Assembly (NCBI RefSeq): GCF_015477765.1
Contig: NZ_JADLQQ010000013.1
Location: forward strand, 175,327-239,326
Length of the DNA stretch: 64,000 nucleotides
Origin: Nocardia transvalensis
GTDB lineage: Bacteria > Actinomycetota > Actinomycetes > Mycobacteriales > Mycobacteriaceae
Direction: 5' to 3'
The position numbers and the translations under genes were made by a program. Below are positions 25,729 to 34,776 of this stretch, piece by piece; position 1 is the first letter of the stretch, and every line of letters starts with the position of its first letter. Under the pieces are notes generated by a model. That model saw nothing but the letters and a program-made list of their open reading frames with translations. It ran no database searches and had not been told where the DNA came from.

Positions 25729-26681
25729 CCCAACGAAAGGCAAACCACCCGATGACTGCCCCGAGCACCAGCATCGACCTCGCCCAGTCCATCGCCGACC
25801 TGGTCCGCCAGATGATCACCGAAATCCGGCCCCGACTGATCGAGGCCGCCCTGACCGGTCGCCGCGCCGAGAGTGAAAACCTGCGCCACACCGACAACTT
25901 CCTCTCCGACTACGACCTGTGGATGCACCAGCGCTACAAGCAACTACTGGTCCAGCTCATCCCCTCGTTCGTCTACGCCTCCGAAGAAGCCGACCCCGAA
26001 GTCATCGGACCAGAGACCGACCCCGACCTCTGTGTACTGGTCGACCCGCTCGACACCAGCGAGCTGGCCGTGCGCGGGCTCTACGGCTACACCCACATCA
26101 TGATCTACTCACGCGCACGAGCACGCCCCCTCCTGGCCGTGGTCGGCGACATCTTCCACCACATCCAGATCTACTTCGCGGCAGTCGACAACACCGGCAC
26201 CGACCGGGCATTCGCAATCACAGCGGACGGCAACCAACACGTCCTCGACCAACCCTCACACGCAACCCTGTCCGAAGCATTGGTCACCAACTACCTGATG
26301 CGCCCAGCCCAACGATTCCAGCCCCTCGCGCAGCAACACAAATTCTTAGAGGCACTCGGCGCCACGTCCAGCAACGGAAAAGCCAAGGGGCGCATCGGGG
26401 TTGACTTCGGGTCCGTCGGCCTGTGCCATGTAGCGGCCGGATTCTCCGACGCCATGATCGAATTCGCAAAAGGCTTCGCAATCTGGGACCTATCACCAGG
26501 CCACTACATCCTCCATGCCGCTGGCGGCGTAGTGGCAGACCTCCACGGGACGCCGATCCCGCTGGACTACGGACTCGGCTCGATGACAGAAATCAACCAG
26601 GCGATGAACCAGCGGAAGAAATTCATCGCCGCCGGAAACCCAGACCTCGCCGACGAAATCCGGGCAGCGCTTCATGCATGA
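25725..26681 (+). CDS. Inositol-monophosphatase-like phosphatase
   Basis: This 318-residue protein is of the IMPase/FBPase fold. It has YASEEADPE at the first metal site, LVDPLDTSELA in place of the canonical DPLDGTxN, and AIWDLSPGHYILHAAGG for the C-terminal Asp motif. The change from DGT to DTS suggests an unusual substrate. Together with the divergent cyclase and kinase it could dephosphorylate a cyclitol or sugar phosphate. It is coupled to the HTH gene by ATGA at 25725; an ATG at 25752 with GAAAGG upstream is also possible. Confidence 0.8.
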   Translation: MTQRKANHPMTAPSTSIDLAQSIADLVRQMITEIRPRLIEAALTGRRAESENLRHTDNFLSDYDLWMHQRYKQLLVQLIPSFVYASEEADPEVIGPETDPDLCVLVDPLDTSELAVRGLYGYTHIMIYSRARARPLLAVVGDIFHHIQIYFAAVDNTGTDRAFAITADGNQHVLDQPSHATLSEALVTNYLMRPAQRFQPLAQQHKFLEALGATSSNGKAKGRIGVDFGSVGLCHVAAGFSDAMIEFAKGFAIWDLSPGHYILHAAGGVVADLHGTPIPLDYGLGSMTEINQAMNQRKKFIAAGNPDLADEIRAALHA

Positions 26682-26840
26682 AAACGCGCGACGCTGGCCA
26701 TCCGCGCGCCTTCGCTTCGGTGTCTGCCCTAACCGGGATTGCCGACCCGTGGGTAGCGTTCGGGGATCGATCGTTTGGCCTGGGCGCATGGAGAGTGATG
26801 CGGTGGGCCGGGATTCGGCCGCGCAGATAGTCGATCTTCA

Positions 26841-27641
26841 TCACAGGGGCGATTGCTCGACCAGCCAGTCCACTGTCACCGCGATCGCCTCATCCTCCCG
26901 CTCCCGCCCATCGAACCCGTGATCCGAGCCGGCAACAGTGTGCAGCTGCGTCCCCGGCCGAACCCGAACAGCGTCAGCCGCAACGGAATACGACACAGAA
27001 GAATTTCTGTCACCGTGCACGACCAGCGCCGGCACACGACTAGCCACGAACTCCTCCAGCGGCCGATACCTGGCAAACTCCATGAACAACACCCGGCCCA
27101 GCTCGAACTCGCCATCAACACGGAGAAACCCGTTCTCCTGCAAGGACTTCTGCTGAGCCGGACCAAAATTCTCAATGCCCCACGACAATTGGGGCTCCAA
27201 GAACGTATGCCGAAGATCCAGCACAGGATTCCACAACACCAGACGACGCAGACCAGACTCTAGCCACGGTAACGCTAGCGCGGTCGACACCGCACCGAAA
27301 CTCGCGGCAACGATCGATATCGGTCCGGTGAACCGTTGACGCACAAAGCCGATCGCGGCCTGCAAGTCCAAGCACTCACCGGCGATCGTCACACCACGCT
27401 GAGTACCACCACTGTGGCCATGACCACGGAACGAGAAGCGCGCCACGTCGAATCCGGCCCCGGCCAGCCGGGCGGCCAATCGCACGAACATCCCACCGCC
27501 CTCGTCCATGTCCACCGCAATCCCATGCACGAGAAGAACGGCACCACGACGGCCCACATCTGCTGCCGCATCGTGCACGGCGGCATCCAGCTCAAGACCG
27601 TCTATCGAATACAGGTGCGGGGCGTCACCAGCAGGAGTCAC
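26841..27641 (-). CDS. Alpha/beta hydrolase
   Basis: This 266-residue protein of the alpha/beta-hydrolase fold starts at a GTG. The oxyanion segment is VLLVHGIAVDMDEGG, the nucleophile elbow is VAASFGAVS (Ser in an A-x-S-x-G variant), the acid is in VVHGDRNSSVS and the base in GSDHGF. An FRGHGHSGG motif follows serine-aminopeptidase/lysophospholipase-like members. The natural substrate is unknown. It is transcribed convergently with the phosphatase gene and may or may not belong to the cyclitol cluster. Confidence 0.8.
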   Translation of the reverse strand: MTPAGDAPHLYSIDGLELDAAVHDAAADVGRRGAVLLVHGIAVDMDEGGGMFVRLAARLAGAGFDVARFSFRGHGHSGGTQRGVTIAGECLDLQAAIGFVRQRFTGPISIVAASFGAVSTALALPWLESGLRRLVLWNPVLDLRHTFLEPQLSWGIENFGPAQQKSLQENGFLRVDGEFELGRVLFMEFARYRPLEEFVASRVPALVVHGDRNSSVSYSVAADAVRVRPGTQLHTVAGSDHGFDGREREDEAIAVTVDWLVEQSPL

Positions 27642-27894
27642 AAGCGGTGACGGTAGCAGCCCATATCACGATCCGGACCACTGTTGGCCGCCGCAGCGTG
27701 AGTAGCGCGGAGTGAAGGGCTTAGGCCGCCAGCCATGCCCGAGGCAGTGCGGGTGGCGGGAAAGAACATGCCTTTCCAGCGCTGACTACCGTTCGTGCGC
27801 TGCGGGCTCGATCGGACGCAACAGGCGGGGACATAGAGATGTTGCAGACGAACACCCGGTCCGACGATTTGACGAGCGGATCAGCCCCGGAAGG

Positions 27895-28677
27895 TCAGTG
27901 ACCATCCGCCCCGACAACCGAATTCACCGCAGCCATCACTGAACCTGGCGCCAACGTGTCCACGATCGCATCCGGGCAATACTGCGCAAGTTCGTCACGG
28001 CCGATGCGGTGCGCCACTGCCACCACACGGAACCGCGCGCGGCGGGCGCAGGCGATGTCGTTGGGTGCGTCACCGATGATGACGGTCCTATCGGGGTCGA
28101 GTTCGCCGCCATAGCGGTCCGCAAAGCGCTGGCCGACCACCGCGGGCAGATCGAAACGATCTCGCGCATCCGAACCATACGCACCGATGTTCCAATCGAC
28201 CCACTGAGCCAGACCCGCGACTTCGAGCTTCATCTGCGCGGCCGGACGCAAATTCCCGGTCAACACCGTCTGGATATAACCCCGACTCTGCAGCGCCTCC
28301 AACGACTCCGCAGCACCCGGGTACGCGGGCTGGTCGCGCGCCAGCTCCTGCTCCCCCTCCCTCATCACGTCTGCCAGGACGATATGGAAGCGTTGAACAC
28401 CGTCCTCGGCCGCCTCTGCCGAAAGACCAGAAGCGATCGCCGTGTCGACCACGATGGACTCGTCCGTGTATCCGTGCACCCGCTTCGACGGAAAGAGGAC
28501 GTCCTCTTCCTGCAAACCGTAGGTGCGAGCGACAGCCCTACGGAGCCAACGCAGATCGGCCGGAATCAATGTGCCGTCGACATCCCAAATGACAAGTCCT
28601 GCGCGCCTCTCGACCACGCCGCGATTCTCGCAGAGTTCACGCAAACGAACTCTAGATCCGCCGCCAGCGACCATCAC
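27895..28677 (-). CDS. HAD-superfamily phosphatase
   Basis: This protein has up to 260 residues. The nucleophile motif DVDGTLI occurs early, motif II is VLTGN, and motif III/IV is in VIIGDAPNDIACARRA. It belongs to the phosphoglycolate-phosphatase-like subfamily with a helical cap (about residues 40-110). Substrate unknown; cyclitol and aminosugar clusters often carry such a phosphatase. A GTG at 28617, shortly before the catalytic motif, is a possible shorter start. Confidence 0.78.
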   Translation of the reverse strand: MMVAGGGSRVRLRELCENRGVVERRAGLVIWDVDGTLIPADLRWLRRAVARTYGLQEEDVLFPSKRVHGYTDESIVVDTAIASGLSAEAAEDGVQRFHIVLADVMREGEQELARDQPAYPGAAESLEALQSRGYIQTVLTGNLRPAAQMKLEVAGLAQWVDWNIGAYGSDARDRFDLPAVVGQRFADRYGGELDPDRTVIIGDAPNDIACARRARFRVVAVAHRIGRDELAQYCPDAIVDTLAPGSVMAAVNSVVGADGH

Positions 28678-28752
28678 CAGTGCGACCGGAGATTCTACAG
28701 GGTCATCCGGACAAGGCGGCGCTCAGCCTCACGAGCTTCGACCGGTCCCTGA

Positions 28753-29267
28753 CCCACCGTTTACATCACCGGGGGCGCGCAAGGCTCGATCCAGATCAAC
28801 GTCATCGTGCAGCGGCTGCTGCCGTGCTGCTGCAGCGCGCCAACGTGATTCATCAGTGCGGTACGGCGTCGATCACCGACCTCACCCGGCATGCGAAGAC
28901 CCTGGATCCGGACCTGGCTGGGCGCTACCGGGTGACCGCGTTTATCGGGATCGAGCTGCCGGACGTTCTCACCCTGGCCGACGTGGTGATCTCACGAGGC
29001 GGGGCCGGCACGATCGCCGACCTGACCGCGGCAGGAAAACCAGCGCTGCTGATCCCGCTCGCCTCAGCAGCCGGGAACGAGCAGGCGTACAACGCACAAG
29101 TCCTTTCCGATGCCGGAGCCGCCGTCGCGCTACTGGATGAGGTGACATCAGATAGTGTCCGAGCAGCACTGACCCGCTACTCGAAAACCCCTGCAGTCGA
29201 GTTGGCCTCGCGGCACATGCTCGGTTACAGGGTCGCCCCGATGCCGGGCACCAACTTGCCGAGGTAG
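28753..29267 (+). pseudogene. Broken MurG-like (GT28) glycosyltransferase, C-terminal domain only
   Basis: The frame from 28753 encodes PTVYITGGAQGSIQINVIVQ, the start of a MurG-type C-terminal domain, then runs into a stop. A one-base shift at about 28825-28832 restores a second frame that continues ANVIHQCGTASITDL, ISRGGAGTIADLTAAGKPAL and GNEQAYNAQVL, the donor-binding half of the family. A stop at 28750 precedes the first piece and the N-terminal acceptor domain is absent. So this is a truncated and frameshifted remnant. It may once have glycosylated the cyclitol product. Confidence 0.75.
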
Positions 29268-29323
29268 TCATCTCGGTCGCCAGAAATCTTTGACAATCCG
29301 GCGGCGGCGGTCGGCACCCCGGC

Positions 29324-29695
29324 TCAGGCCGCCACGAACTCTCCGGTCCCGACCGCTGCGGTGAATGCACGCCATTCATCCGGCGTGAACAGCAAGGTCG
29401 TGCCATCAGCGGCGGTCAGCTGAGCACTGCCGTCCTGCTGGATACCGATGGTCGGCAGTCCAGCTGGTCCCAGTGAGGCGGTCCCGGCAGCGAGGTCGAG
29501 GAAGGCAGTCCAGTGGGCCAGGGGTATGGCGATGATCGGCTGCTGCTGGGGGTCGTTGGCAGGGTTTCGCAGGTACTTGCTGTCACGCATGAGCACAACG
29601 CCATCGTCGAACTGGATCTCGACGCAGTTGGTTCCTTGGGTGGAGAGCGAGGATTTGAACCATCCGGTTCGGGTCGGGCGGTTGGTCGTGCTCAT
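29324..29695 (-). CDS. DUF397-domain protein with an added C-terminal copy
   Basis: This 123-residue protein starts TGWFKSSLSTQGTNCVEIQF and continues VLMRDSKYLRN, the hallmark of the actinobacterial DUF397 family. The second half ends TLLFTPDEWRAFTAAVGTGE, a typical DUF397 ending. It begins 6 nt after the Scr1-type regulator gene. Such pairs are regulatory modules in Streptomyces and Nocardia, where the DUF397 protein modulates its XRE partner. Confidence 0.88.
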   Translation of the reverse strand: MSTTNRPTRTGWFKSSLSTQGTNCVEIQFDDGVVLMRDSKYLRNPANDPQQQPIIAIPLAHWTAFLDLAAGTASLGPAGLPTIGIQQDGSAQLTAADGTTLLFTPDEWRAFTAAVGTGEFVAA

Positions 29696-29700
29696 GCTGG

Positions 29701-30561
29701 TTAGCCTATCTCACGTGCTGTTTGCTTGATGAGGGCCAGCGAGTCGGTGCGGTTTAGGGCCGTCGACTCCATCTGCGAGAAGCTGATATTGAGTGCCCGC
29801 ACCTTTTCGCTGTCTTCGATGAATCCGGGTATGACTGGAAACTCGTGCCACGCCAGGGTCGGAAGGACAGGCCCGTCGAAGTCGAACAGGTAGAACGTCG
29901 CGCCGCCCAGCGGAAGACCGCCGCGCGCCGTGAAGGGCAGGATCCGCACGTCGACATTCTCGTGATCTTCGAGAAGTTGGATCAAATGGTTTAACTGTCC
30001 TTTGAGCACTTCGGGCCCGCCTACCTGCTGTAGGAGAGCGGCTTGACTCATGACGCAGTTTAGTTCGACCGGATCGTCCCCGCCCAGGCGCTCCTGCCGT
30101 TTCATGCGGACTTCGACACGCTGGTCGACTTCAGCCTGCCGGATAAAGGTCGTGTCCGTCGACATCAACGCGCGGGCATAGTCTGCGGTCTGCAGCAAGC
30201 CGGTCACCATGAGGCTTTCGTAGATCCGGACGCTCTCAGCGCCGTACTCCATGCCCCACAACCGCATCGTCTCCTCAGAGAACAGGGCACCGTATCGGTG
30301 CCACCAGCCTCGCTCCTTACCCGCAGAACGGAGCGCGAGGAGCTCGGACTGTTCCTCGGCGTCGAACTCTAGGACGGAGAACAGCATCTTCAGCTTGTCC
30401 TCCGGGATGAGGCGGCGATCGGTTTCGAAGTGAGACCAGTACGCCTTGGCGATGCCGAGCGCCTTGATGATCGAGGCGACGTCCACCCCGAGCTGTTCCC
30501 GCCTGCGGCGGATGCGCAGAACGAGTTCCCAACGAGCAACGGTCGGCGACATAGGTGCCAT
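29701..30561 (-). CDS. XRE/Scr1-family transcriptional regulator
   Basis: This 286-residue protein has an N-terminal helix-turn-helix (about residues 15-70, RRREQLGVDVASIIKALGI) and a long C-terminal domain (MVTGLLQTADYARAL, LNHLIQLLEDHENVDVRILPF). This is the standard layout of DUF5753/Scr1-type regulators. AAGGAGG lies 9 nt before the ATG at 30561. It forms a two-gene unit with the DUF397 gene downstream. Targets are unknown. Confidence 0.92.
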   Translation of the reverse strand: MAPMSPTVARWELVLRIRRRREQLGVDVASIIKALGIAKAYWSHFETDRRLIPEDKLKMLFSVLEFDAEEQSELLALRSAGKERGWWHRYGALFSEETMRLWGMEYGAESVRIYESLMVTGLLQTADYARALMSTDTTFIRQAEVDQRVEVRMKRQERLGGDDPVELNCVMSQAALLQQVGGPEVLKGQLNHLIQLLEDHENVDVRILPFTARGGLPLGGATFYLFDFDGPVLPTLAWHEFPVIPGFIEDSEKVRALNISFSQMESTALNRTDSLALIKQTAREIG

Positions 30562-30723
30562 GGCCTCAGCCCTCCTTCGTACCGCTAGCGACCATACCGC
30601 AATTCCGCCAAAGAAACTTAGTAGGCATATTGATCTGTAGCGTATACACGTCTACGCTTCATGTGACGGCCACCACAAGGGTGGAAGGCGTTCGGATCCG
30701 GCTCGCCGGTGGATCGAGGAACG

Positions 30724-31056
30724 ATGTCTGTGCAGGTGGATCAGGCGTGGATCGTCAGCGACCGCAGTGAGCATCGAGCCAAGTCGGTCGGCGACGGCGA
30801 TTGGGTGGTGTCTTTCCTGCCGGGACGCACGCTGACGAAGGAGCAGGCCATAACCGCCATCCAGATCGCGGAAATGGCCACGGCGACAGCAGCACTCGCG
30901 CAGTGCGTGGGCCTCACTGCGATCGAGGCCGTCCAGCTAGCCGTTATCGAACCGCCCTGGGGCTCCCCCGTCCAACGCGTTACGCACGGGTGGGCATTCA
31001 GTCTCCCGAATGCCTTCTGGCCAGGCAGCAAACGCGGGAACTCGCCAGCTCAGTGA
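30724..31056 (+). CDS. Small protein of unknown function
   Basis: This 110-residue protein starts at an ATG with GAGGAACG upstream. It is helical in the middle (KEQAITAIQIAEMATATAALAQ), with a Pro/Trp-rich end. No family is recognised. It is divergent from the Scr1 regulator, with about 160 bases between them. Confidence 0.55.
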   Translation: MSVQVDQAWIVSDRSEHRAKSVGDGDWVVSFLPGRTLTKEQAITAIQIAEMATATAALAQCVGLTAIEAVQLAVIEPPWGSPVQRVTHGWAFSLPNAFWPGSKRGNSPAQ

Positions 31057-31150
31057 CCTAATCCATCGACAAACCAGTGTCTCACGGCAGCCCGGGAACT
31101 ATCTGCTGCGATCCAGTTGGGGCGCTGCTTAACAGCATCACGGAGTTCTT

Positions 31151-31606
31151 ATGAGTCCCATAGTGGTTTCGGACGTCCACAGACGCGTCCTGGACTTGGC
31201 GGCTTGCCGTCAGCAGTATATGGCGGCATTCGGTTGCGCCCCCTTCCTGAGTCCCACGACCGGCGCTCTGACGTTGATGTCGGATCAGTACGCCGCCGTG
31301 CTGACCTCGAACCGGCGCGGTGAGGAGATAGCCAAGGTGTTACACCCGCGCACGGTGCCGGTCGTGGCGGCGCGCGCGGTGTGGATGTTCATCACCGCGC
31401 GGCCTCTTGCCAGCGACAACGTCGCGGCGATGATCGACACCCTGTACGGCCACCCAGGAACGCTCCTGCTGCTACCAGGAGACGAAATCCCTCTTCCCAC
31501 ACCGGGTTCCGATCGACATCGGTGGATCACGACCGGGGATGTCCCGCCTTTCGGCGACATCGTCGATGCGACGGTCCGAGTCGTTTCCAAGGAGACACGC
31601 CGATGA
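31151..31606 (+). CDS. Hypothetical protein, first gene of a plus-strand chain
   Basis: This 151-residue soluble alpha/beta protein (LHPRTVPVVAARAVWMFITA, HPGTLLLLPGDEIPLPT) is of a type I do not recognise. It overlaps the next gene by ATGA (31603-31606) and so heads a cassette that runs on to the nucleoside hydrolase and methyltransferase genes. Confidence 0.65.
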   Translation: MSPIVVSDVHRRVLDLAACRQQYMAAFGCAPFLSPTTGALTLMSDQYAAVLTSNRRGEEIAKVLHPRTVPVVAARAVWMFITARPLASDNVAAMIDTLYGHPGTLLLLPGDEIPLPTPGSDRHRWITTGDVPPFGDIVDATVRVVSKETRR

Positions 31607-31839
31607 TCGAGAGGGAGCTGACCGAGCTGCAGGTGAAGGTGATTGCGGCGCTGGCCGATGGTAAGCCGCACACGTTGGTGCAGTTGGCCAAACAGCTCAA
31701 GAGGCCGGTACCGGCGCTGCAGGCGACCGCGACGTGGCTGACCCATCACGGTTATCTCAAGCGGGTCAACACCTACAAGCTGGACGAGCAGGGCCAGCAG
31801 GTAGCGGCGAAGCTGCAGGGGAAAGGGGGCACCCCGTGA
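31603..31839 (+). CDS. Small winged-helix DNA-binding protein
   Basis: This 78-residue protein is a single winged-helix domain: LTELQVKVIAALADGKPHTL, VQLAKQLKRPVPALQATATW as the recognition helix region, and HGYLKRVNTYKLDEQG as the wing. It resembles MarR/IclR-type minimal HTH proteins. It is coupled to both neighbours (ATGA and GTGA overlaps) and could autoregulate the cassette. Confidence 0.75.
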   Translation: MIERELTELQVKVIAALADGKPHTLVQLAKQLKRPVPALQATATWLTHHGYLKRVNTYKLDEQGQQVAAKLQGKGGTP

Positions 31840-32174
31840 CCCCCGAGGCCCTCGTTTACGGGCTGGCCGGGTTGGCGTTCGCCGCGATGATCACGCTGGC
31901 GGGGTGGATCACCGGGTTGGGGCAGCCGCCTCGCCACAGCGCTCCGGTCGTGGACTGGCCACGCAAGAACCCCGACGGAACCATCACCCGCCCGGTCGTC
32001 GAGCGCACGATCACCCAGCGCAGGGGCAAACATCCGACCGAACCGTTACCGATACCTACCCGAGCACGCTCCGGCGAGGTTGCCGCGCTGCGGCGGCGCT
32101 TCCAACCCGCGACTACACCGCCGCGCCGGACCACAGCCGCCGAGCCGGGCAGCGGACCTGTGCGGAGGCGGTGA
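31836..32174 (+). CDS. Small single-pass membrane protein
   Basis: This 112-residue protein starts at a GTG that overlaps the winged-helix stop (GTGA). One N-terminal transmembrane helix (LVYGLAGLAFAAMITLAGWI) is followed by a basic, Pro/Arg-rich cytoplasmic tail. Function unknown. Confidence 0.6.
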   Translation: MTPEALVYGLAGLAFAAMITLAGWITGLGQPPRHSAPVVDWPRKNPDGTITRPVVERTITQRRGKHPTEPLPIPTRARSGEVAALRRRFQPATTPPRRTTAAEPGSGPVRRR

Positions 32175-32181
32175 GCTGGTC

Positions 32182-32406
32182 ATGGCCGACGCCGCAGCCG
32201 AGGACCCCGACGATGAGGATGTTCATCTTCGGGTGCGGCTGGGCGAAGTGGCCTTCGACTACCGCGCATGCGCGATCGCGGCGTGGCATTTCCTCCACGA
32301 TTGGAGCCGAATCCATTGCGAGCCAGCCGAAGTCATCGACGACACCCCCGAAGCCCTGCAGAACCTACGCCGCCTGCCTTGCGAGCGCCTGTTCCTGGGG
32401 CCTTAG
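32182..32406 (+). CDS. Small acidic hypothetical protein
   Basis: This 74-residue acidic protein (ADAAAEDPDDEDVHLRVRLG, then RACAIAAWHFLHDWSRI) has no recognised family. GGAGG lies about 13 nt upstream of the ATG. It continues the cassette on the plus strand. Confidence 0.5.
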   Translation: MADAAAEDPDDEDVHLRVRLGEVAFDYRACAIAAWHFLHDWSRIHCEPAEVIDDTPEALQNLRRLPCERLFLGP

Positions 32407-32438
32407 CCCACAAACCAACTCCTGACCCTCGGTAGCGA

Positions 32439-32657
32439 ATGTCTCTGCACCACAGGCCGACCGCACCACCCACCGCCACCACCGCCGCCGAGGCCGGGGT
32501 GCCGGTGGAGTTCGGGCCCGCCGCGCAAGCGGTCCTGGCAACGCTCGACGGGCTGATCGGTGACCTCCTCACCATGACCAGCCCGGCCCGCAACCACTCA
32601 GAGCAGCACGACTCCCATGCAGGGGGTGATCACCGGCCCGTCATCGAAACCCCTTGA
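32439..32657 (+). CDS. Small hypothetical protein
   Basis: This is a 72-residue ORF with a hydrophobic amphipathic middle (AQAVLATLDGLIGDLLTM) and low-complexity ends. It is supported by position in the gene chain and codon bias only. It could be a chance ORF. Confidence 0.35.
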   Translation: MSLHHRPTAPPTATTAAEAGVPVEFGPAAQAVLATLDGLIGDLLTMTSPARNHSEQHDSHAGGDHRPVIETP

Positions 32658-32683
32658 CGTCATTGCTTTTTCAGAGATTCGAG

Positions 32684-32875
32684 ATGAGGAGTATCCCTTT
32701 GTTGACCAGAACACGCCGTCTGGCCGCCCTGCTGGCCTACATCGTGACCGGTGTGATCATCGCCGACGTGATCGTCGGGATCGCTCGCCTGACCCGTGTG
32801 CTTATCCACCACCGGATCCGCTCCGCGGACTGCAGTTTCGGGCTCGACAGCGATTCCGACAGCTGGCCTGCCTGA
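32684..32875 (+). CDS. Small membrane protein
   Basis: This is a 63-residue ORF with one transmembrane helix (LAALLAYIVTGVIIADVIVG) after a basic stretch and a short acidic tail. No family is recognised. An internal TTG at 32699 or 32702 has AGGAG upstream and is a possible start. Confidence 0.45.
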   Translation: MRSIPLLTRTRRLAALLAYIVTGVIIADVIVGIARLTRVLIHHRIRSADCSFGLDSDSDSWPA

Positions 32876-32965
32876 CCCACCCCCCTGGCCAGGCGCGCCC
32901 GCCTCTGTCGTGTGCGGGTGGGCGCACCTGCGCACCCCATGTCTGTTCTCTTGCAGGAGATTTGA

Positions 32966-33928
32966 ATGAATATCGGTACGCTCACCCCTACCTATCAGGG
33001 GTCGGTGGCCTCGAGTCCGGTCGCAGACGACCGGCTAGTGGTCCTGGATACCGACGTGCTCCACGATCCCGACGACGCCATCACTCTGGTGGTGGCGGCC
33101 CGCACGATCCGGCGGCTGGTCGTGGTGACCGCCGATGAAATCTGTACCCCCGGCGGGGGCGGGTGGCGAGCACGAGGCGCGCGGGCGATGCTGGATGCCC
33201 TCGGCCGCCCCGACGTGCCGGTGATCACCGGATTCGGAACGGGCGGCTATCGGCTGGCGATGGATTACGAGACTCTGATGTGGTTGCCGTCTCCGCCGAT
33301 GATCGACCTGGTCGACACCATCGTGGGCCTGTGCGCGCAGGAGAGCGAGCCGCTGCGGTGGATCGGCTGCGGGCCGCTGACCAACCTCGCCGAAATCCTC
33401 ACTACCGCACCCCATGTCGCCGAACGGATCGAGCTGGTGCAGATGGGCGGCTGGCTGGACCCGGCCCGGTATCGCGATCCCTCGCGCGCGTCCCACAACC
33501 TGCGGGTCGATCCCCGGTCGGCGGGGGTGGTGCTGCGGATGTGCCGACGCCCCCGCCTGGTGTTGTCCGAGCACACCGGCGTCCCGGCGCTGCGGGTGAC
33601 ACCGGACTGGCTGCTGTACCAGCGCCTGACCGCGCCGGACGCTCCGCAGTGGGCGCGGCTCCCGGCGGCGAATTTCGCGATCTGGTGCCGGAGCCGGTCG
33701 GGCAGCTGGATGCACGACCCGCTCACCCTCACCGCCGCCCTCGACCTCGGATTCGTCACCTTCCGCGACGAGCGGATCCTCGTCGGCGAGGACGGTCGCC
33801 TGTCCTGTGATCCCGACGGCCATGTGGTGCAGGTCAGCGCCGAGGTGGACTACACGGGGTTCGTCGGCTGGCTGGAGGGGGTGACCGCGACGACGGCGCA
33901 GCCCGAGACCGCCTCTGCTGGGCGATGA
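32966..33928 (+). CDS. Nucleoside hydrolase-like protein
   Basis: This 320-residue protein is of the inosine-uridine nucleoside N-ribohydrolase family. The N-terminal metal cluster is VLDTDVLHDPDDAI, an altered DTDxGxDDA. WIGCGPLTNLAEIL is the conserved central motif and MHDPLTLTAAL the late His-Asp pair. It should cleave the N-glycosidic bond of a ribonucleoside. CAGGAG lies 8 nt before the ATG. Its stop overlaps the methyltransferase start (ATGA). Confidence 0.82.
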   Translation: MNIGTLTPTYQGSVASSPVADDRLVVLDTDVLHDPDDAITLVVAARTIRRLVVVTADEICTPGGGGWRARGARAMLDALGRPDVPVITGFGTGGYRLAMDYETLMWLPSPPMIDLVDTIVGLCAQESEPLRWIGCGPLTNLAEILTTAPHVAERIELVQMGGWLDPARYRDPSRASHNLRVDPRSAGVVLRMCRRPRLVLSEHTGVPALRVTPDWLLYQRLTAPDAPQWARLPAANFAIWCRSRSGSWMHDPLTLTAALDLGFVTFRDERILVGEDGRLSCDPDGHVVQVSAEVDYTGFVGWLEGVTATTAQPETASAGR

Positions 33929-34734
33929 GCGGGCCGGACCGCCGGGAGATCCGCACCGACATCCCGCATTCGGCGCGGGTGTGGAATTACTGGATGCGCG
34001 GCAAGGACAACTACGACATCGACCGTGCCGTCGGCGATCAATGCCTCGGGATCTTCCCCGGGATCGGTGTGACCGCAGTCGAGTGTCGTCGGTTTCAGTG
34101 CCGCGTCCTGCGCGGGCTGGCCGAGGCCGGGGTGCGGCAGTTCCTTGATCTCGGGGCCGGGCTGCCCACCGATCCCAACACCCACGAGATCGCCCAGGCC
34201 ATCGAGGCGCGGGCGCGGGTGGTGTATGCCGACAACGACCCGATGGTCCTCACCCACGCCCGCGCCCTGCTGACCTCGGCCACCGACGACGGGGCCGTCG
34301 GCCACGCCGATACCGACATCGGCGACCCCGACGCCGTACTGGCCGCTGCCCGCGACGTGCTCGACCTGCGCCAGCCGGTCGCGGTGCTGTGCGGGCACGT
34401 CCTCGGCCACATCACCGGCGTCGAGCACATGCACCGGGTGGTCACCGAGATCATGGCGGCCACCGCGCCGGGCAGCTATCTGATGGTGCACGACAGCATC
34501 GACGACCCCTGCCAGCGGCTGATGTGGGACCACTACGCCACATCCGGGGCCGCCGTCTACACCCCACGCCCGCCCGAGGCGATCGCGGCCTGTTTCGACG
34601 GTCTGGTGCTGGTCGAGCCCGGCGTGGTGCCGGTCAACCACTGGCGACCCGACCCCCGACCACGTCCTGCCGCCGCCGGGGCTGTGGGCGAGCTGGCTGT
34701 CCCCGCTTACGGCGCGGTGGGCCACAAACCGTAA
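33925..34734 (+). CDS. DUF574-type SAM-dependent methyltransferase
   Basis: This 269-residue protein opens with IPHSARVWNYWMRGKDNYDI, the signature of the actinobacterial S-adenosylmethionine methyltransferase family formerly DUF574. FLDLGAGLPT is the SAM-binding motif I and VVYADNDPMVL motif II. Many genomes have dozens of these, often beside small regulators; substrates are unknown. It is translationally coupled to the nucleoside hydrolase. Confidence 0.9.
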   Translation: MSGPDRREIRTDIPHSARVWNYWMRGKDNYDIDRAVGDQCLGIFPGIGVTAVECRRFQCRVLRGLAEAGVRQFLDLGAGLPTDPNTHEIAQAIEARARVVYADNDPMVLTHARALLTSATDDGAVGHADTDIGDPDAVLAAARDVLDLRQPVAVLCGHVLGHITGVEHMHRVVTEIMAATAPGSYLMVHDSIDDPCQRLMWDHYATSGAAVYTPRPPEAIAACFDGLVLVEPGVVPVNHWRPDPRPRPAAAGAVGELAVPAYGAVGHKP

Positions 34735-34776
34735 TCCCACCCCACTAATTCGAGTATCGAAAGAGCATCTGCGCCA

